Positions 18,462 through 28,965 are shown, counted from the first letter of the stretch. The stretch is DNA of 64,000 nt from Actinokineospora bangkokensis (GCF_001940455.1 NZ_MKQR01000026.1:699084-763083), one strand, 5' to 3'. Notes: a model not told the origin generated them from the letters alone. Numbers and translations: made by a program.

Positions 18462-19622
18462 ATGGCGGGACAGGTCATCGCGGGCGGCAGGCTGGTCACC
18501 CCGGACGGGGTGCTCGACGACGGCTGGCTGCTGGTGGAGGACGGCCACATCGCCGCGCTGGGCACCGGTGAGCCGCCGCGCGCCGAGGAGGTGCTCGACG
18601 CCGCGGGCTCCTGGGTGGTGCCCGGCTTCGTCGACATCCACTGCCACGGCGGCGGCGGGGCGGCGTTCACCAGCGCCCGCGCCGAGGACGTGCGCCGGGC
18701 CGCCGACGCGCACGCCGCGCACGGCACCACCACCCTGGTCGCGAGCCTGGTGTCGCGGCCGGTCCCCGAGCTGGTCGAGCAGGTCGCGGCGCTGCGCGAG
18801 CTGGTCGAGGAGGGCCTGGTCGCGGGCATCCACCTGGAGGGCCCGTTCCTGTCGGCCGCCCGCTGCGGCGCGCACGACCCGGCCGTGCTGCGCGCCCCGG
18901 ACCGCGGGTCCGTCGCCGCGCTGCTGGCCGCGGGCCGCGGTGCCGTGCGGATGGTCACCCTCGCCCCCGAGCTGCCCGGCTCCACCACCGCCGTCCGCCA
19001 GCTCGTCGACGGCGGGGCGATCGCCGCCCTCGGCCACACCGACGCCGAGGAGGCGCAGGTGCTGCCCGCCGTGGACGCGGGCGCCACGGTGGCGACCCAC
19101 CTGTTCAACGGGATGCGCCCGCTGCACCACCGGGAGGCGGGCCCCATCGGCGCCCTGCTCGACGACGACCGGGTCAGCGTGGAGCTGATCTGCGACCTGG
19201 TGCACCTGAGCCCCACCGTCGTCCGGCTGGCCGCCCGGCACGCGGGCCCCGACCGCACGGTCCTGGTCACCGACGCCATCGCCGCCGCCGCCGCGGGTGA
19301 CGGCCGCTACGACCTCGGCGGCCTGTCCGTCGACGTCCGCCAGGGCGTGCCCACCCTCGCCGACACCGGCGCGCTCGCGGGCAGCAGCCTCACCATGGAC
19401 ACCGCCTTCCGCAACCTGGTGCACCACTGCGGCCTCGACGTCACCGACGCGGTCCAGGCCACCGCCACCCGCCCCGCCGCGCTGCTGGGCCTGGCGGACA
19501 CCACCGGCAAGCTGGCCAAGGGCCTCGCCGCCGACCTCGTCCTGCTCGACCGCGACCTCTGCCTCACCCGCGTGTGCCGCCGCGGCACCTGGTCGGAGCC
19601 GCACGCCCTCACCCGCGCCTGA
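18462..19622 (+). CDS. nagA: N-acetylglucosamine-6-phosphate deacetylase
   Basis: Hydrolyses GlcNAc-6-P to GlcN-6-P and acetate, in amino-sugar and peptidoglycan/chitin catabolism. 386 residues in the amidohydrolase fold. Metal and catalytic residues: DIHCHGGGG near residue 60, HLEGPFLS near 126, GHTDAEEA, THLFNGM, and the catalytic Asp in VLVTDAIAAA. The ATG follows CTCGGAGGGGCGTGGG. Two dre-like boxes upstream predict repression by DasR, matching its pathway. nagB is not in the window. Confidence 0.95.
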   Translation: MAGQVIAGGRLVTPDGVLDDGWLLVEDGHIAALGTGEPPRAEEVLDAAGSWVVPGFVDIHCHGGGGAAFTSARAEDVRRAADAHAAHGTTTLVASLVSRPVPELVEQVAALRELVEEGLVAGIHLEGPFLSAARCGAHDPAVLRAPDRGSVAALLAAGRGAVRMVTLAPELPGSTTAVRQLVDGGAIAALGHTDAEEAQVLPAVDAGATVATHLFNGMRPLHHREAGPIGALLDDDRVSVELICDLVHLSPTVVRLAARHAGPDRTVLVTDAIAAAAAGDGRYDLGGLSVDVRQGVPTLADTGALAGSSLTMDTAFRNLVHHCGLDVTDAVQATATRPAALLGLADTTGKLAKGLAADLVLLDRDLCLTRVCRRGTWSEPHALTRA

Positions 19623-19636
19623 GTAGGGTCGGGGGC

Positions 19637-19966
19637 ATGGGCGAAGCGGATCCGGAGCGGCTGCTCGCCGAGGCGTTGCGGGCCCAGGCCGCCCGGACCC
19701 CGGTGGGGCACGGCGACGGGACCGCGGGCACGCCCGGCGAGCCGGTGGCCGGGTCCGGGGGGACCACGGGGCCGGTGGCGGGGTACGGGCTGCTCTCCGG
19801 CAGCGACCTGCCGCTGGCGCTGGGCACCGGGGCGGTGGACCGACGGCCGGAGCGGACCGCGCGGCTGCGGGAGCCGGAGGCGCCCCGGGCGTGGTGGGTA
19901 CTCGGGTTGGCCGTGATGCTGGGGGTGGCGGCGGGCGCCGTCGTGGGGTTGCTGACGCTGATCTAG
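19637..19966 (+). CDS. Small hypothetical membrane protein
   Basis: 109 residues: a hydrophilic, Gly/Pro/Thr-rich N-terminal 80 residues followed by one C-terminal transmembrane helix (AWWVLGLAVMLGVAAGAVVGLL) and only three residues after it, so it is likely tail-anchored with the soluble part inside. ATG start; 14 bases after nagA, so probably in the same transcript. I do not recognise the family. Confidence 0.65.
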   Translation: MGEADPERLLAEALRAQAARTPVGHGDGTAGTPGEPVAGSGGTTGPVAGYGLLSGSDLPLALGTGAVDRRPERTARLREPEAPRAWWVLGLAVMLGVAAGAVVGLLTLI

Positions 19967-20034
19967 GCGAACCGGGCATAACCGGCGCCCAGGCTCTCAG
20001 CCCGCGCACAAGCGCGCCCTGTACCTTGGCCCCC

Positions 20035-20712
20035 GTGCACGCGACAGATCTGCCCGTGACCATGGCCCTGCTGCCCAGCTGGCTCGACCCCGAGGTGATC
20101 CTCAGCGGGCTGGGCGGGTTCCTGGTGCCCGGCCTGTGCCTGATCATCTTCGCCGAGTGCGGCCTGCTGCTCGGGTTCTTCCTGCCCGGCGACTCGCTGC
20201 TGTTCACCGCGGGGCTGTTCATCGCCAAGGAGGCCGCGGGCGACGGGCTGGTGGACATGCCGCCGCTGTGGCTGACCTGCCTGCTGCTCACCGCGTGCGC
20301 GTTCCTGGGCAACGTCGTGGGGTACTGGATCGGCGCCAAGGCCGGGCCCGCGCTGTTCAACAAGCCGGACTCCAGGCTGTTCAAGCAGGAGCACGTCACC
20401 AAGACCCACGAGTTCTTCGAGAAGTACGGGCCGCGGGCGATCGTGCTGGCGCGGTTCGTGCCGGTCATCCGGACCTTCATCACCGCCGTGGCCGGGGTGG
20501 GGCGGATGGACGCGCGGAAGTTCTTCTCCTACTCGGCCGTCGGCGCGGTGCTGTGGGCCAGCGGGGTGACCGTGCTCGGGTACTTCCTCGGGCAGATCGA
20601 CTTCATCCACCGCAACCTCGAAGCCATGCTCGTGCTGATCGTGTTCATCTCGATCGTGCCGATCATCGTCGAGTACGTGAAGGCGCGGCGGGAGCGCAAG
20701 CGCGCCGCCTGA
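20035..20712 (+). CDS. DedA family membrane protein, paralogue 1
   Basis: 225 residues with about five membrane segments. DedA signatures are clear: FAECGLLLGFFLPGDSLLFTAG near the start, GNVVGYWIGAKAG, and FFEKYGPRAIVLARFVPVIR followed by AGVGRMDARKFFSYSAVGA. Members are lipid scramblase/flippase-like and needed for envelope integrity. The start is ambiguous: GTG (VHATDLPVTM) or the ATG nine codons later. The basic C-terminus (KARRERKRAA) is cytosolic. A second paralogue lies about 9 kb on. Confidence 0.9.
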   Translation: MHATDLPVTMALLPSWLDPEVILSGLGGFLVPGLCLIIFAECGLLLGFFLPGDSLLFTAGLFIAKEAAGDGLVDMPPLWLTCLLLTACAFLGNVVGYWIGAKAGPALFNKPDSRLFKQEHVTKTHEFFEKYGPRAIVLARFVPVIRTFITAVAGVGRMDARKFFSYSAVGAVLWASGVTVLGYFLGQIDFIHRNLEAMLVLIVFISIVPIIVEYVKARRERKRAA

Positions 20713-20716
20713 GCGG

Positions 20717-21322
20717 TCAGGGCGCGGCCCACACCTGCTGGGCGGCGGTCACCGCCGCCGCGTGGTAGGGCGGCAGCAGCCCGCCGTCGGCGATGACGTC
20801 CAGCGGCCAGCGCTGCTGGGTGCGCACCCACACCCGGGCGGCCAGGGTGCCCAGCACGCTCAGCTCGTCCACCCCCGCCGCCACCTGCACCAGGTGCACC
20901 CAGGTGGGGCGGTTGGGGGCCTCCGGCAGCGGGTCGCGCCAGGCCCGGCGGACGCGGCGGGCGCCCAGCGGCGGGGCCTCGGCGGCCAGCACCCGGTCGA
21001 CCGGGGTGGGGTCCGGGGCCTCCGGCGGCCCGGTCGGGCTGAACCGGTAGGCGGGCGGCGGGGCCAGGTCGGCCAGCGCCAGGTCGGCGCGCGCGAGGTC
21101 GGCGGTCGAGGGGTCCTCGGCGGCCAGCGCGCGCACCAGCGCCGCCTCCTGGGTGGTGACCGCGACCCCCTCGGCCTGGAGGTTGAGCACCAGCGCGGCG
21201 ACGGCCAGCCCGTGCTCGCCCGCGGCGAACCAGGACTGCACCACCGCGACCACCTCGTCCGACAACCGGCCGGACAGCCTGCGCGCGACCTCGGTCGCGG
21301 TGGCGTGGTGTGCGACGTCCAC
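20717..21322 (-). CDS. Hypothetical protein (conserved in actinobacteria)
   Basis: 201 residues, soluble, Ala/Leu-rich with no signal peptide or membrane helix. The N-terminal half is helical (ATEVARRLSGRLSDEVVAVVQSW); the C-terminal half contains AWRDPLPEAPNRPTWVHLVQ and ADGGLLPPYHAAAVTAAQQV. No domain recognised. GTG start with GGGGAG about nine bases upstream. Transcribed behind the glycolate-oxidase-like gene, 59 bases apart, probably the same operon; convergent with the DedA gene. Confidence 0.65.
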   Translation of the reverse strand: MDVAHHATATEVARRLSGRLSDEVVAVVQSWFAAGEHGLAVAALVLNLQAEGVAVTTQEAALVRALAAEDPSTADLARADLALADLAPPPAYRFSPTGPPEAPDPTPVDRVLAAEAPPLGARRVRRAWRDPLPEAPNRPTWVHLVQVAAGVDELSVLGTLAARVWVRTQQRWPLDVIADGGLLPPYHAAAVTAAQQVWAAP

Positions 21323-21381
21323 TCGACGGCTCCCCTGGGCTGAGCGGGTGGGCGGGCGCCCGGTGCGGTGTACGGTATCGG

Positions 21382-22779
<1,398 letters not shown>

Positions 22780-22948
22780 CCGAAGACGTTAACCCGTGAG
22801 CGCTATTCGCGGGGCACCGCTCATCGGGCGACAAATTGCGTGCTCCATTCGACCGATGGGGAATTCACCAGGAGCTTTCCCTGGTGAACCGGTTTAAACT
22901 GGGTGTGGCAGGCGTCACTGGCGACGCCCGCGTCGGGGAGGTGTCGAG

Positions 22949-23905
22949 ATGCGCGAGGTGATGGCCGGACCCAGCGTCGCGGCCCGCACCCTGGCCAACG
23001 TGCTGCGCACCAGCCTGCGGCCGGTGGCCGACCGGGTCCGGTTGCAGGGCTCGGGGCTGCGGGTGGTGCGGGAGGCGTTCGACACCGTGGGGCTCGCCCC
23101 GCTGCCGCGCGGCACCCGGGTGCGCGCGGTGTCGGAGTCGCACGGCTACGGCGACGTGACCGGGTTGTGGATCACCGCCCGGGAGGCCGACCCGGCCGCG
23201 GGCGCGGTGCTCTACGTGCACGGCGGCGGGTTCGTCTTCGGCTCGCTGCGCAGCCACCGGCACCTGGCCGCGGCGGTGTCGCAGGCCACCGGGCTGCCGG
23301 TGCTGCTGCTGGACTACCGGCTGGCGCCCGAGCACCGGTTCCCGGCCGCCGAGCAGGACGCGATGGCCGCCTACCGCTGGCTGCTCGACCAGGGCTACCG
23401 CAGCGACCAGCTGGTCGTGGCGGGCGACTCGGCGGGCGGGCACGTGATCGCGGGCCTGCTCGGCGGGCTGACCCGCGACCGCGCGCCGATGCCGGGCGCG
23501 GGCGTGCTGTTCTCGCCGTTCCTGGACCTGACCTGCGCGCGGCTCGACGAGCGCGACGCGGCGGTGCGCGACCCGTACATCCCGCCCGCCCGCGCGCGCG
23601 AGGCCGCCCGGCACTACGCGGGGGAGCTGGCCGTCGACGACCCGCGGCTGGACGTGCTGCGCGGCAGCAAGCGGCGCTGGCCCCCGCTGCTGGTGCAGGT
23701 GGGCGACGCCGAGTGCCTGCTGCCGGACTCCGAGCGGCTGGCCGCGGCGGTGCTGGCCGCGGGCGGGCACTGCGAGCTCCAGGTCTGGCCCGGGCAGGTG
23801 CACGTGTTCCCGGCCTTCCACCAGCTGGTGCCCGAGGCGCGACTGGCCATCGGGCACGTCGGCTCGTTCGTCCGCGCGGCCCTGGCCCAGCGCGCCGCGG
23901 CGTAG
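22949..23905 (+). CDS. Alpha/beta hydrolase, hormone-sensitive-lipase-type esterase
   Basis: 318-residue esterase/lipase. The oxyanion-hole motif is YVHGGGFVFGS (about residue 90), the nucleophile Ser is in VVAGDSAGGHV, the acid is probably the Asp in QVGDAECLLPDS, and the catalytic His is in VHVFPAFHQL. ATG start with GGGGAGGTGTCGAG upstream. No signal peptide, so cytosolic. A very strong terminator follows. Substrate, probably a short or medium acyl ester, is not determined. Confidence 0.9.
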   Translation: MREVMAGPSVAARTLANVLRTSLRPVADRVRLQGSGLRVVREAFDTVGLAPLPRGTRVRAVSESHGYGDVTGLWITAREADPAAGAVLYVHGGGFVFGSLRSHRHLAAAVSQATGLPVLLLDYRLAPEHRFPAAEQDAMAAYRWLLDQGYRSDQLVVAGDSAGGHVIAGLLGGLTRDRAPMPGAGVLFSPFLDLTCARLDERDAAVRDPYIPPARAREAARHYAGELAVDDPRLDVLRGSKRRWPPLLVQVGDAECLLPDSERLAAAVLAAGGHCELQVWPGQVHVFPAFHQLVPEARLAIGHVGSFVRAALAQRAAA

Positions 23906-23920
23906 CTCCGCCACCAGCGC

Positions 23921-23959
23921 CGACCGGCCCCCGCCCCGACCCGGGGCGGGGGCCGGTCG
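23921..23959 (+). terminator. Strong terminator of the esterase gene
   Basis: Seventeen perfect pairs (CGACCGGCCCCCGCCCC with its complement) around a 5-base loop. Confidence 0.85.
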
Positions 23960-24026
23960 CGTGAGGGACGCCATGGCCTGACCGGGGTCCTCGGGTTGCG
24001 CCGTCCGGGCGAGAAGAACATGCTTG

Positions 24027-24060
24027 GACAACACAACCAGTTGTCTCGTACAACCAAGAC
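24027..24060. promoter_or_regulatory. Probable MarR operator (ACAAC/GTTGT repeats)
   Basis: GACAACACAACCAGTTGTC has nested inverted repeats (GACAAC...GTTGTC and ACAAC-CA-GTTGT). Two more ACAAC half-sites follow within 25 bases (ACAACCAAGACAAC). It lies about 50 bases before the marR start. Autoregulation by the adjacent MarR protein is inferred. Confidence 0.7.
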
Positions 24061-24092
24061 AACGGCCCCACACCTCACAAACAGGACATTCC

Positions 24093-24587
24093 ATGGCGGA
24101 CGCACCCGCACCCCCCGCCGCCCGGGACCAGGCCGAGCGGCTGCGCACAGCCGACCAGCTCGGGTTGCAGCTGGTCCGCTTCCTGCGGCTGTCGCACCAC
24201 GCCAAGCAGCACATCATGGCGGGCGCCAAACCCGCGATCGAGCGCAGCAACTACGCGCTGCTGGCCACCCTGGTCAAGCTCGGCCCGCTGCGCGCCACCG
24301 CGCTCGCCGACGCGCTGCGCTCGGACCCGTCCACGGTGTCGCGGCAGGTCAGCGCCCTGGTCGGGCAGGGGCTGGTGCGCCGCGAGCCGGACCCGGAGGA
24401 CGGCAGGGCGTGCGTGCTGGCGCCCACCGACGAGGGCAGCGAGGTGTTCCGGGCCAACCACGAGCACCGCACCCGCCTGCTGGCCGAGCTGCTCGACGGG
24501 TGGTCGACCACCGACCAGCAGGCCCTGGTGCGACTGCTCACCAGGCTCAACACCGAGTTCGAGAACCACCAGGGGGAACCCGCATGA
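24093..24587 (+). CDS. MarR family transcriptional regulator
   Basis: 164 residues with the winged helix in the middle: YALLATLVKLGPLRATALADAL, then SDPSTVSRQVSALVGQGLVRRE (recognition helix) and the wing DPEDGRACVLAPTDEG. ATG start. Its TGA overlaps the ATG of the exporter gene (ATGA), so the two are translated together. The ACAAC/GTTGT operator upstream suggests it represses itself and the exporter until a toxic or lipophilic ligand binds. Ligand unknown. Confidence 0.92.
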   Translation: MADAPAPPAARDQAERLRTADQLGLQLVRFLRLSHHAKQHIMAGAKPAIERSNYALLATLVKLGPLRATALADALRSDPSTVSRQVSALVGQGLVRREPDPEDGRACVLAPTDEGSEVFRANHEHRTRLLAELLDGWSTTDQQALVRLLTRLNTEFENHQGEPA

Positions 24588-27208
24588 CCGCGCTCGACGA
24601 GAAGAAGACCGCCGGGGCGGCCAAGCACGCCGCGGCCGAGCAGTCCGCGCCCGCGCTCAGCCACCGGCAGATCCTGGTGATCCTGTCCGGGCTGATGCTG
24701 GGCATGTTCCTGGCCGCGCTCGACCAGACCATCGTCGGCACCTCGATCCGCACCATCGCCGACGACCTCAACGGGCTGAGCCTGCAGGCCTGGGCCACCA
24801 CCGCCTACCTCATCACCTCGACGATCTCGACCCCGCTCTACGGCAAGCTCTCCGACATCTACGGCCGCAAGCCGTTCTTCATCACCGCCATCTCGATCTT
24901 CGTCGTGGGCTCGCTGGCCTGCACGTTCTCCACCTCGATGTACGAGCTGGCGGCGTTCCGGGCGTTGCAGGGCCTGGGCGCGGGCGGGCTGATGTCGCTG
25001 GCGCTGACGATCATCGCCGACATCGTGCCGCCCCGGGAGCGGGCCAAGTACCAGGGCTACTTCCTGGCCGTGTTCGGCACCTCCAGCGTGCTCGGCCCGG
25101 TGATCGGCGGGTTCTTCGCGGGCACCGACTCGATCCTGGGCATCACCGGGTGGCGCTGGGTGTTCCTGGTCAACGTCCCGATCGGCGTCATCGCGCTCAT
25201 CGTCGTGTCACGGGTGCTCAACATCCCGCACGAGCGCCACGACCACCGGATCGACTACTTCGGCGCGGTGTTCCTGTCGCTGTGCGTGGTGCCGCTGCTC
25301 ATCGTCGCCGAGCAGGGCCGCGAGTGGGGCTGGGACTCCCAGCGGGCGTTGGTCTGCTACGGCCTCGGCGCCGTGGGCCTGGTGCTGTTCCTGGTGGTGG
25401 AGCACCGGATGGGGGACGAGGCGCTGATCCCGCTGCGGCTGTTCAAGACCTCCACCTTCGCCATGACGATCATCGCGGGCACGATCATCGGCGTCGGCAT
25501 GTTCGGCGGCATCTCGATGATCCCGCAGTACCTGCAGATCGTGCGCGGGCAGACGCCCACCGAGGCGGGGCTGTTCATGCTGCCGCTGATGCTGGGCATC
25601 ATGTCCGGGTCGATCATCTCCGGGCAGATCACCTCGCGCACCGGCCGCTACAAGGTGTTCCCGATCATCGGCTCGGCGCTGCTGGTCACCGGCATGGTGC
25701 TGTTCCACACCGTCCAGGTCGACACCCCGATCTGGCAGCCCATGGTGTTCATGGTCGTGTTCGGCCTCGGCCTCGGCAACTGCATGCAGACGCTGACCAT
25801 CGCGGCGCAGAACGCGGTGCCGCGCCGGGACATGGGCGTGGCCACGGCGTCGGCGACCTTCTTCCGCCAGCTCGGCGGCACGCTCGGCGTCGCGGTGTTC
25901 CTGTCGATGCTGTTCAGCACCGTCGGGGACAACATCGCCTCGTCGTTCCGCACCGCGGCGCAGACCCCGCAGTTCCAGGCGGCGGTGGCCGACCCGGCGG
26001 TGCGGGCGAACCCGGAGAACCAGCCGGTGCTCGCGCTGCTCAACGGCGGCGGCGCCGAGGGCGGCGGCGGTGTCCTGCAGGACTCGTCGTTCCTGCAGCG
26101 CATCGACGCGCGGTTGGCGCTGCCGTTCCAGCAGGGCTTCGTCGAGTCGATCCACCTGGTGTTCCTCACCGGCGCGTTCGTGATGGGCCTGGCGTTCCTG
26201 GTGTCGCTGTTCATCAAGGAGATCCCGCTGCGGATGACCGCGGGTGCCGCGTCCACCATGGAGGGTGGCGAGGCGATGCTGCCCACCGAGGACGCCGTCC
26301 CGGACGGTGCGGCGAACGGGCGCTTCCACGGCGAGGTCGAGCAGCCAGCACACAGCGCCGAACAGCCCGAGCACAGCGCCGAACAGCCACAGCGCAACGG
26401 GTCCGCGCCGCAGCCCGCGGCGGGCACCCCGGGACCGGGCGGGTCCACCCCGGCGCTGTCGGGGCAGGTGCGCGGCGAGGGCGGGTCCGCCCTGGTCGGC
26501 GCGGCGCTGACGCTGATCGACGCCGAGGGCCGCCAGGTGGCCAGGGGCGTCGCCGACGACGGCACCTACCTGCTCGACGCGCCGCTGCCCGGGGCGTACA
26601 CGCTCATCGCCTCCGCCCCCGACCACCAGCCGCGGGCCACCGCGGTGAAGGTGCGGCCGGGTCTGTCCACGGTGGACGTCGTGCTGGTCGGCGCCGCGGT
26701 CCTGCACGGGTACGTGATGTCCGCCGACGGGCACACCCCGGTGACCACCGCGCGGATCACCCTGGCCGACCCGCGCGGCGCGGTGGTCGACACCCAGCCC
26801 AGCGCCTCCGACGGCAGCTACCGGTTCAGCGCCGTGCAGCCGGGGGCGTACACGCTGGTGGTGACCGCCCCGGCCTACCGGCCCGCCGCGCTGCCGCTGG
26901 CCGTCCCGGAGACCGGCGAGCACCGGCACGACGTGGAACTGGTCGGCGGGGCGGAGCTGTCCGGGGTGGCCAGGACGACCGCTGGCGCGCCGGTGCCGGA
27001 CGCGCGGATCACCGTGCTCGACGCCGCGGGCGGGGTGGTCACGGTGACCTCCACCGACGACGAGGGCCGCTACGCCGTGGACGACCTGGCCGAGGGTGAG
27101 TACACGGTGATCGCCAGCGGCTACTCGCCCACGGCCCACCAGGTCGCGCTGCGCGGCGGCGAGGCGGGCACGCACGACGTGACCCTGGGCTACGACGAGT
27201 GGAAGTGA
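24584..27208 (+). CDS. DHA2-type MFS exporter fused to three carboxypeptidase-regulatory-like domains
   Basis: 874 residues, unusually long. Residues 1-560 form a 14-helix drug exporter: ALDQTIVGTSIRTIADDLNG (helix 1 motif), YGKLSDIYGRKPFF (motif A) and FGTSSVLGPVIGGFF (motif C). A polar linker with repeated HSAEQPE follows (about 560-610). Residues about 620-874 hold three tandem Ig-like CarboxypepD_reg-type repeats, each with a GxYxL...GAYTLI/V.A pattern. With 14 helices both ends should be cytosolic, which is odd for such domains. Frame and composition are continuous, so a true fusion is likely. Coupled to the marR gene by an ATGA overlap. Confidence 0.9.
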   Translation: MTALDEKKTAGAAKHAAAEQSAPALSHRQILVILSGLMLGMFLAALDQTIVGTSIRTIADDLNGLSLQAWATTAYLITSTISTPLYGKLSDIYGRKPFFITAISIFVVGSLACTFSTSMYELAAFRALQGLGAGGLMSLALTIIADIVPPRERAKYQGYFLAVFGTSSVLGPVIGGFFAGTDSILGITGWRWVFLVNVPIGVIALIVVSRVLNIPHERHDHRIDYFGAVFLSLCVVPLLIVAEQGREWGWDSQRALVCYGLGAVGLVLFLVVEHRMGDEALIPLRLFKTSTFAMTIIAGTIIGVGMFGGISMIPQYLQIVRGQTPTEAGLFMLPLMLGIMSGSIISGQITSRTGRYKVFPIIGSALLVTGMVLFHTVQVDTPIWQPMVFMVVFGLGLGNCMQTLTIAAQNAVPRRDMGVATASATFFRQLGGTLGVAVFLSMLFSTVGDNIASSFRTAAQTPQFQAAVADPAVRANPENQPVLALLNGGGAEGGGGVLQDSSFLQRIDARLALPFQQGFVESIHLVFLTGAFVMGLAFLVSLFIKEIPLRMTAGAASTMEGGEAMLPTEDAVPDGAANGRFHGEVEQPAHSAEQPEHSAEQPQRNGSAPQPAAGTPGPGGSTPALSGQVRGEGGSALVGAALTLIDAEGRQVARGVADDGTYLLDAPLPGAYTLIASAPDHQPRATAVKVRPGLSTVDVVLVGAAVLHGYVMSADGHTPVTTARITLADPRGAVVDTQPSASDGSYRFSAVQPGAYTLVVTAPAYRPAALPLAVPETGEHRHDVELVGGAELSGVARTTAGAPVPDARITVLDAAGGVVTVTSTDDEGRYAVDDLAEGEYTVIASGYSPTAHQVALRGGEAGTHDVTLGYDEWK

Positions 27209-27220
27209 GCTGAGCCGCCT

Positions 27221-27254
27221 GCGGCGCCCGTCCCCACCCGGGGGCGGGCGCCGC
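27221..27254. terminator. Bidirectional terminator hairpin
   Basis: GCGGCGCCCGTCCCC pairs with GGGGCGGGCGCCGC (one base unpaired) around ACCCG, between convergent stops. Confidence 0.7.
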
Positions 27255-27259
27255 TGCCG

Positions 27260-28390
27260 TCAGAGCAGGCCCACCAGCAGCGCCCCGGCGGCGAGCAGGT
27301 CGGGCCCGCGCAGCACCTGGTAGACCAAACCCACCGGCAGCACACCCATCCCGACCGGCACCACGCCCAGGGCGGCGTAGTCGACCTGCGGCCGGGTCAC
27401 CGTCCGCAGCACGGCCAGCGCGGCCACCGGTGCCGCCAGCGGTTCGAACGGCAGCCCGAGCAGGGCCACCCCACCGACCGCGACCCCGCCCACCACCAGC
27501 GCCAGCAGACCGGTCCACGCGACCAGCACCCGCTTGCGCGCGGGCACCCACCGCGCCAACCCCCGCACCCGGTGCACCTCGGCCAGCGCCCCCGCGAACG
27601 GCAACGCCGCCAGGTAGGCGGCCACGGCCACCCACACCAGCCCGGGGACCCCGGTCACCACGCGGGCCACCAGGGGAGCGGTGAGGACCACCAGGGCGAC
27701 CAGCGGCAGGGCGGGCCACCGGCCGAGCGCCCCGGCCAGCACCACCCCGCCCGCGCCGCGGACCCGCAGCCGCCGCACCGGGCGCGCCGCGGGCAGCAGC
27801 CCGAGCAGGTCCCCGAACAGCACCGACGTCGAGCGCACCTGCCTGGCCCGCCACCCGCGCACGAGTTCGTCGCGGGTCGGGACGTGCTTCGGCCGCCACA
27901 GCCCGCCCAGCGCGGACCCCAGCACCGTCCCCAGCCCCACCCACAGCCCCGGCCAGTAGGCCACGACCACCGCGGCCGCCGGGTCGAGGAGACCGTCTGG
28001 GCTCTTGCGGGAGGCCGACACCAGCGCGGCGGCCCCGAACCCGGCCACCGAGATCAGCGCCTTGGAGTCCTGCTCGCCCACCACCAGGCAGGCGACCACC
28101 GCCGCGTAGAAGACGGCCGCGAACCGCACCCCGCCGGTGAGGAGCAGGCGCCTGCGCACGCGCTTGTCGCGGTCGTCCCCGGGCTCCCACGTCAGCCGCG
28201 CCGGGTCGGCCCACACGTGCGCGCCGCGCAGCACCGAGTACGCCGCGAGCGCGCTCAGCGCCAGGGCGAACGGCAGCACCGCGGCCGGGTCGTCCGCCAC
28301 CCACGGGTCCAGGGCCCGCGGGTCGACCAGCGGCGTCACCAGGACACCGGCGGTCACCAGCCCGGGGACCACCCACTCGCCGCCCCTCAC
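27260..28390 (-). CDS. Polytopic membrane protein, likely permease partner of the adjacent ABC ATPase
   Basis: 376 residues, strongly hydrophobic with about ten predicted helices and short basic loops (ARLTWEPGDDRDKRVRRRLL, WRPKHVPTRDELVRGWRARQ). I recognise no named family. The GTG start overlaps the TGA of the ABC ATPase gene (GTGA), so the two are translationally coupled and most likely form one transporter. Substrate and direction unknown; with no binding protein an exporter or a membrane-stress system is more likely than an importer. Confidence 0.75.
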   Translation of the reverse strand: MRGGEWVVPGLVTAGVLVTPLVDPRALDPWVADDPAAVLPFALALSALAAYSVLRGAHVWADPARLTWEPGDDRDKRVRRRLLLTGGVRFAAVFYAAVVACLVVGEQDSKALISVAGFGAAALVSASRKSPDGLLDPAAAVVVAYWPGLWVGLGTVLGSALGGLWRPKHVPTRDELVRGWRARQVRSTSVLFGDLLGLLPAARPVRRLRVRGAGGVVLAGALGRWPALPLVALVVLTAPLVARVVTGVPGLVWVAVAAYLAALPFAGALAEVHRVRGLARWVPARKRVLVAWTGLLALVVGGVAVGGVALLGLPFEPLAAPVAALAVLRTVTRPQVDYAALGVVPVGMGVLPVGLVYQVLRGPDLLAAGALLVGLL

Positions 28391-28965
28391 CCGAGGTCGA
28401 CCACCACGTCCGCCACCCGCTCGACCAACCGCTGGTCGTGGGTGGTGAGCACGACCGCGGCGCCGCGCCCCTTGGCCGCCACGACCTCGTCGGCGAGCCA
28501 GCGCCGGGCGGTGGCGTCGAGGGCGCGCTCGGGTTCGTCGAGCAGCAGCACCCGGTGCTCGCGGCGCAGGGCCCCGAGCAGCAGGAGCTTGCGCCGCTGG
28601 CCGGAGGACAGGGTGTAGGCGGGGGTGTCGGGCAACTCCGGGTCCAGGTCCAGGCCCAGGGCGTCGAGGTGCTGGCGCGGGGTGAGGGCGTCGAACAGCG
28701 CGGAGTCGTCGAACAGCACCGACACCACCGCGCGGAAGGCCGGGTCGCGCTCGTCGGGCACCCGGCCGTCGACGGTCAGCGCGCCCTCGGTCAGCTCCTG
28801 CTCGCCGTGGCAGGCGCGCAGCAGCGTCGTCTTGCCCGTGCCGTTGTCCCCGAGCAGGGCCGCGCAGCTCCCCGCGGGCACCCGCAGGTCCAGCTTGTGC
28901 AGCAACCAGCGGGCGCCGATGCGGATGCCCATGCCCTGACCGTCGATCCCGTCCCCAGGTGTCAC
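28387..28965 (-). CDS. ABC transporter ATP-binding protein
   Basis: 192 residues, at the short end for an ABC ATPase. Walker A GDNGTGKTT (about residue 38), signature LSSGQRRKLL, Walker B VLLLDEPERALD and the switch His in LTTHDQRL are all intact. The Q-loop region reads VVSVLFDDSALFDAL. GTG start; an internal ATG (MGIRIGARW) 11 codons later is an alternative. Coupled to the membrane-protein gene downstream. Divergent from a DedA gene. Confidence 0.92.
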   Translation of the reverse strand: MTPGDGIDGQGMGIRIGARWLLHKLDLRVPAGSCAALLGDNGTGKTTLLRACHGEQELTEGALTVDGRVPDERDPAFRAVVSVLFDDSALFDALTPRQHLDALGLDLDPELPDTPAYTLSSGQRRKLLLLGALRREHRVLLLDEPERALDATARRWLADEVVAAKGRGAAVVLTTHDQRLVERVADVVVDLG

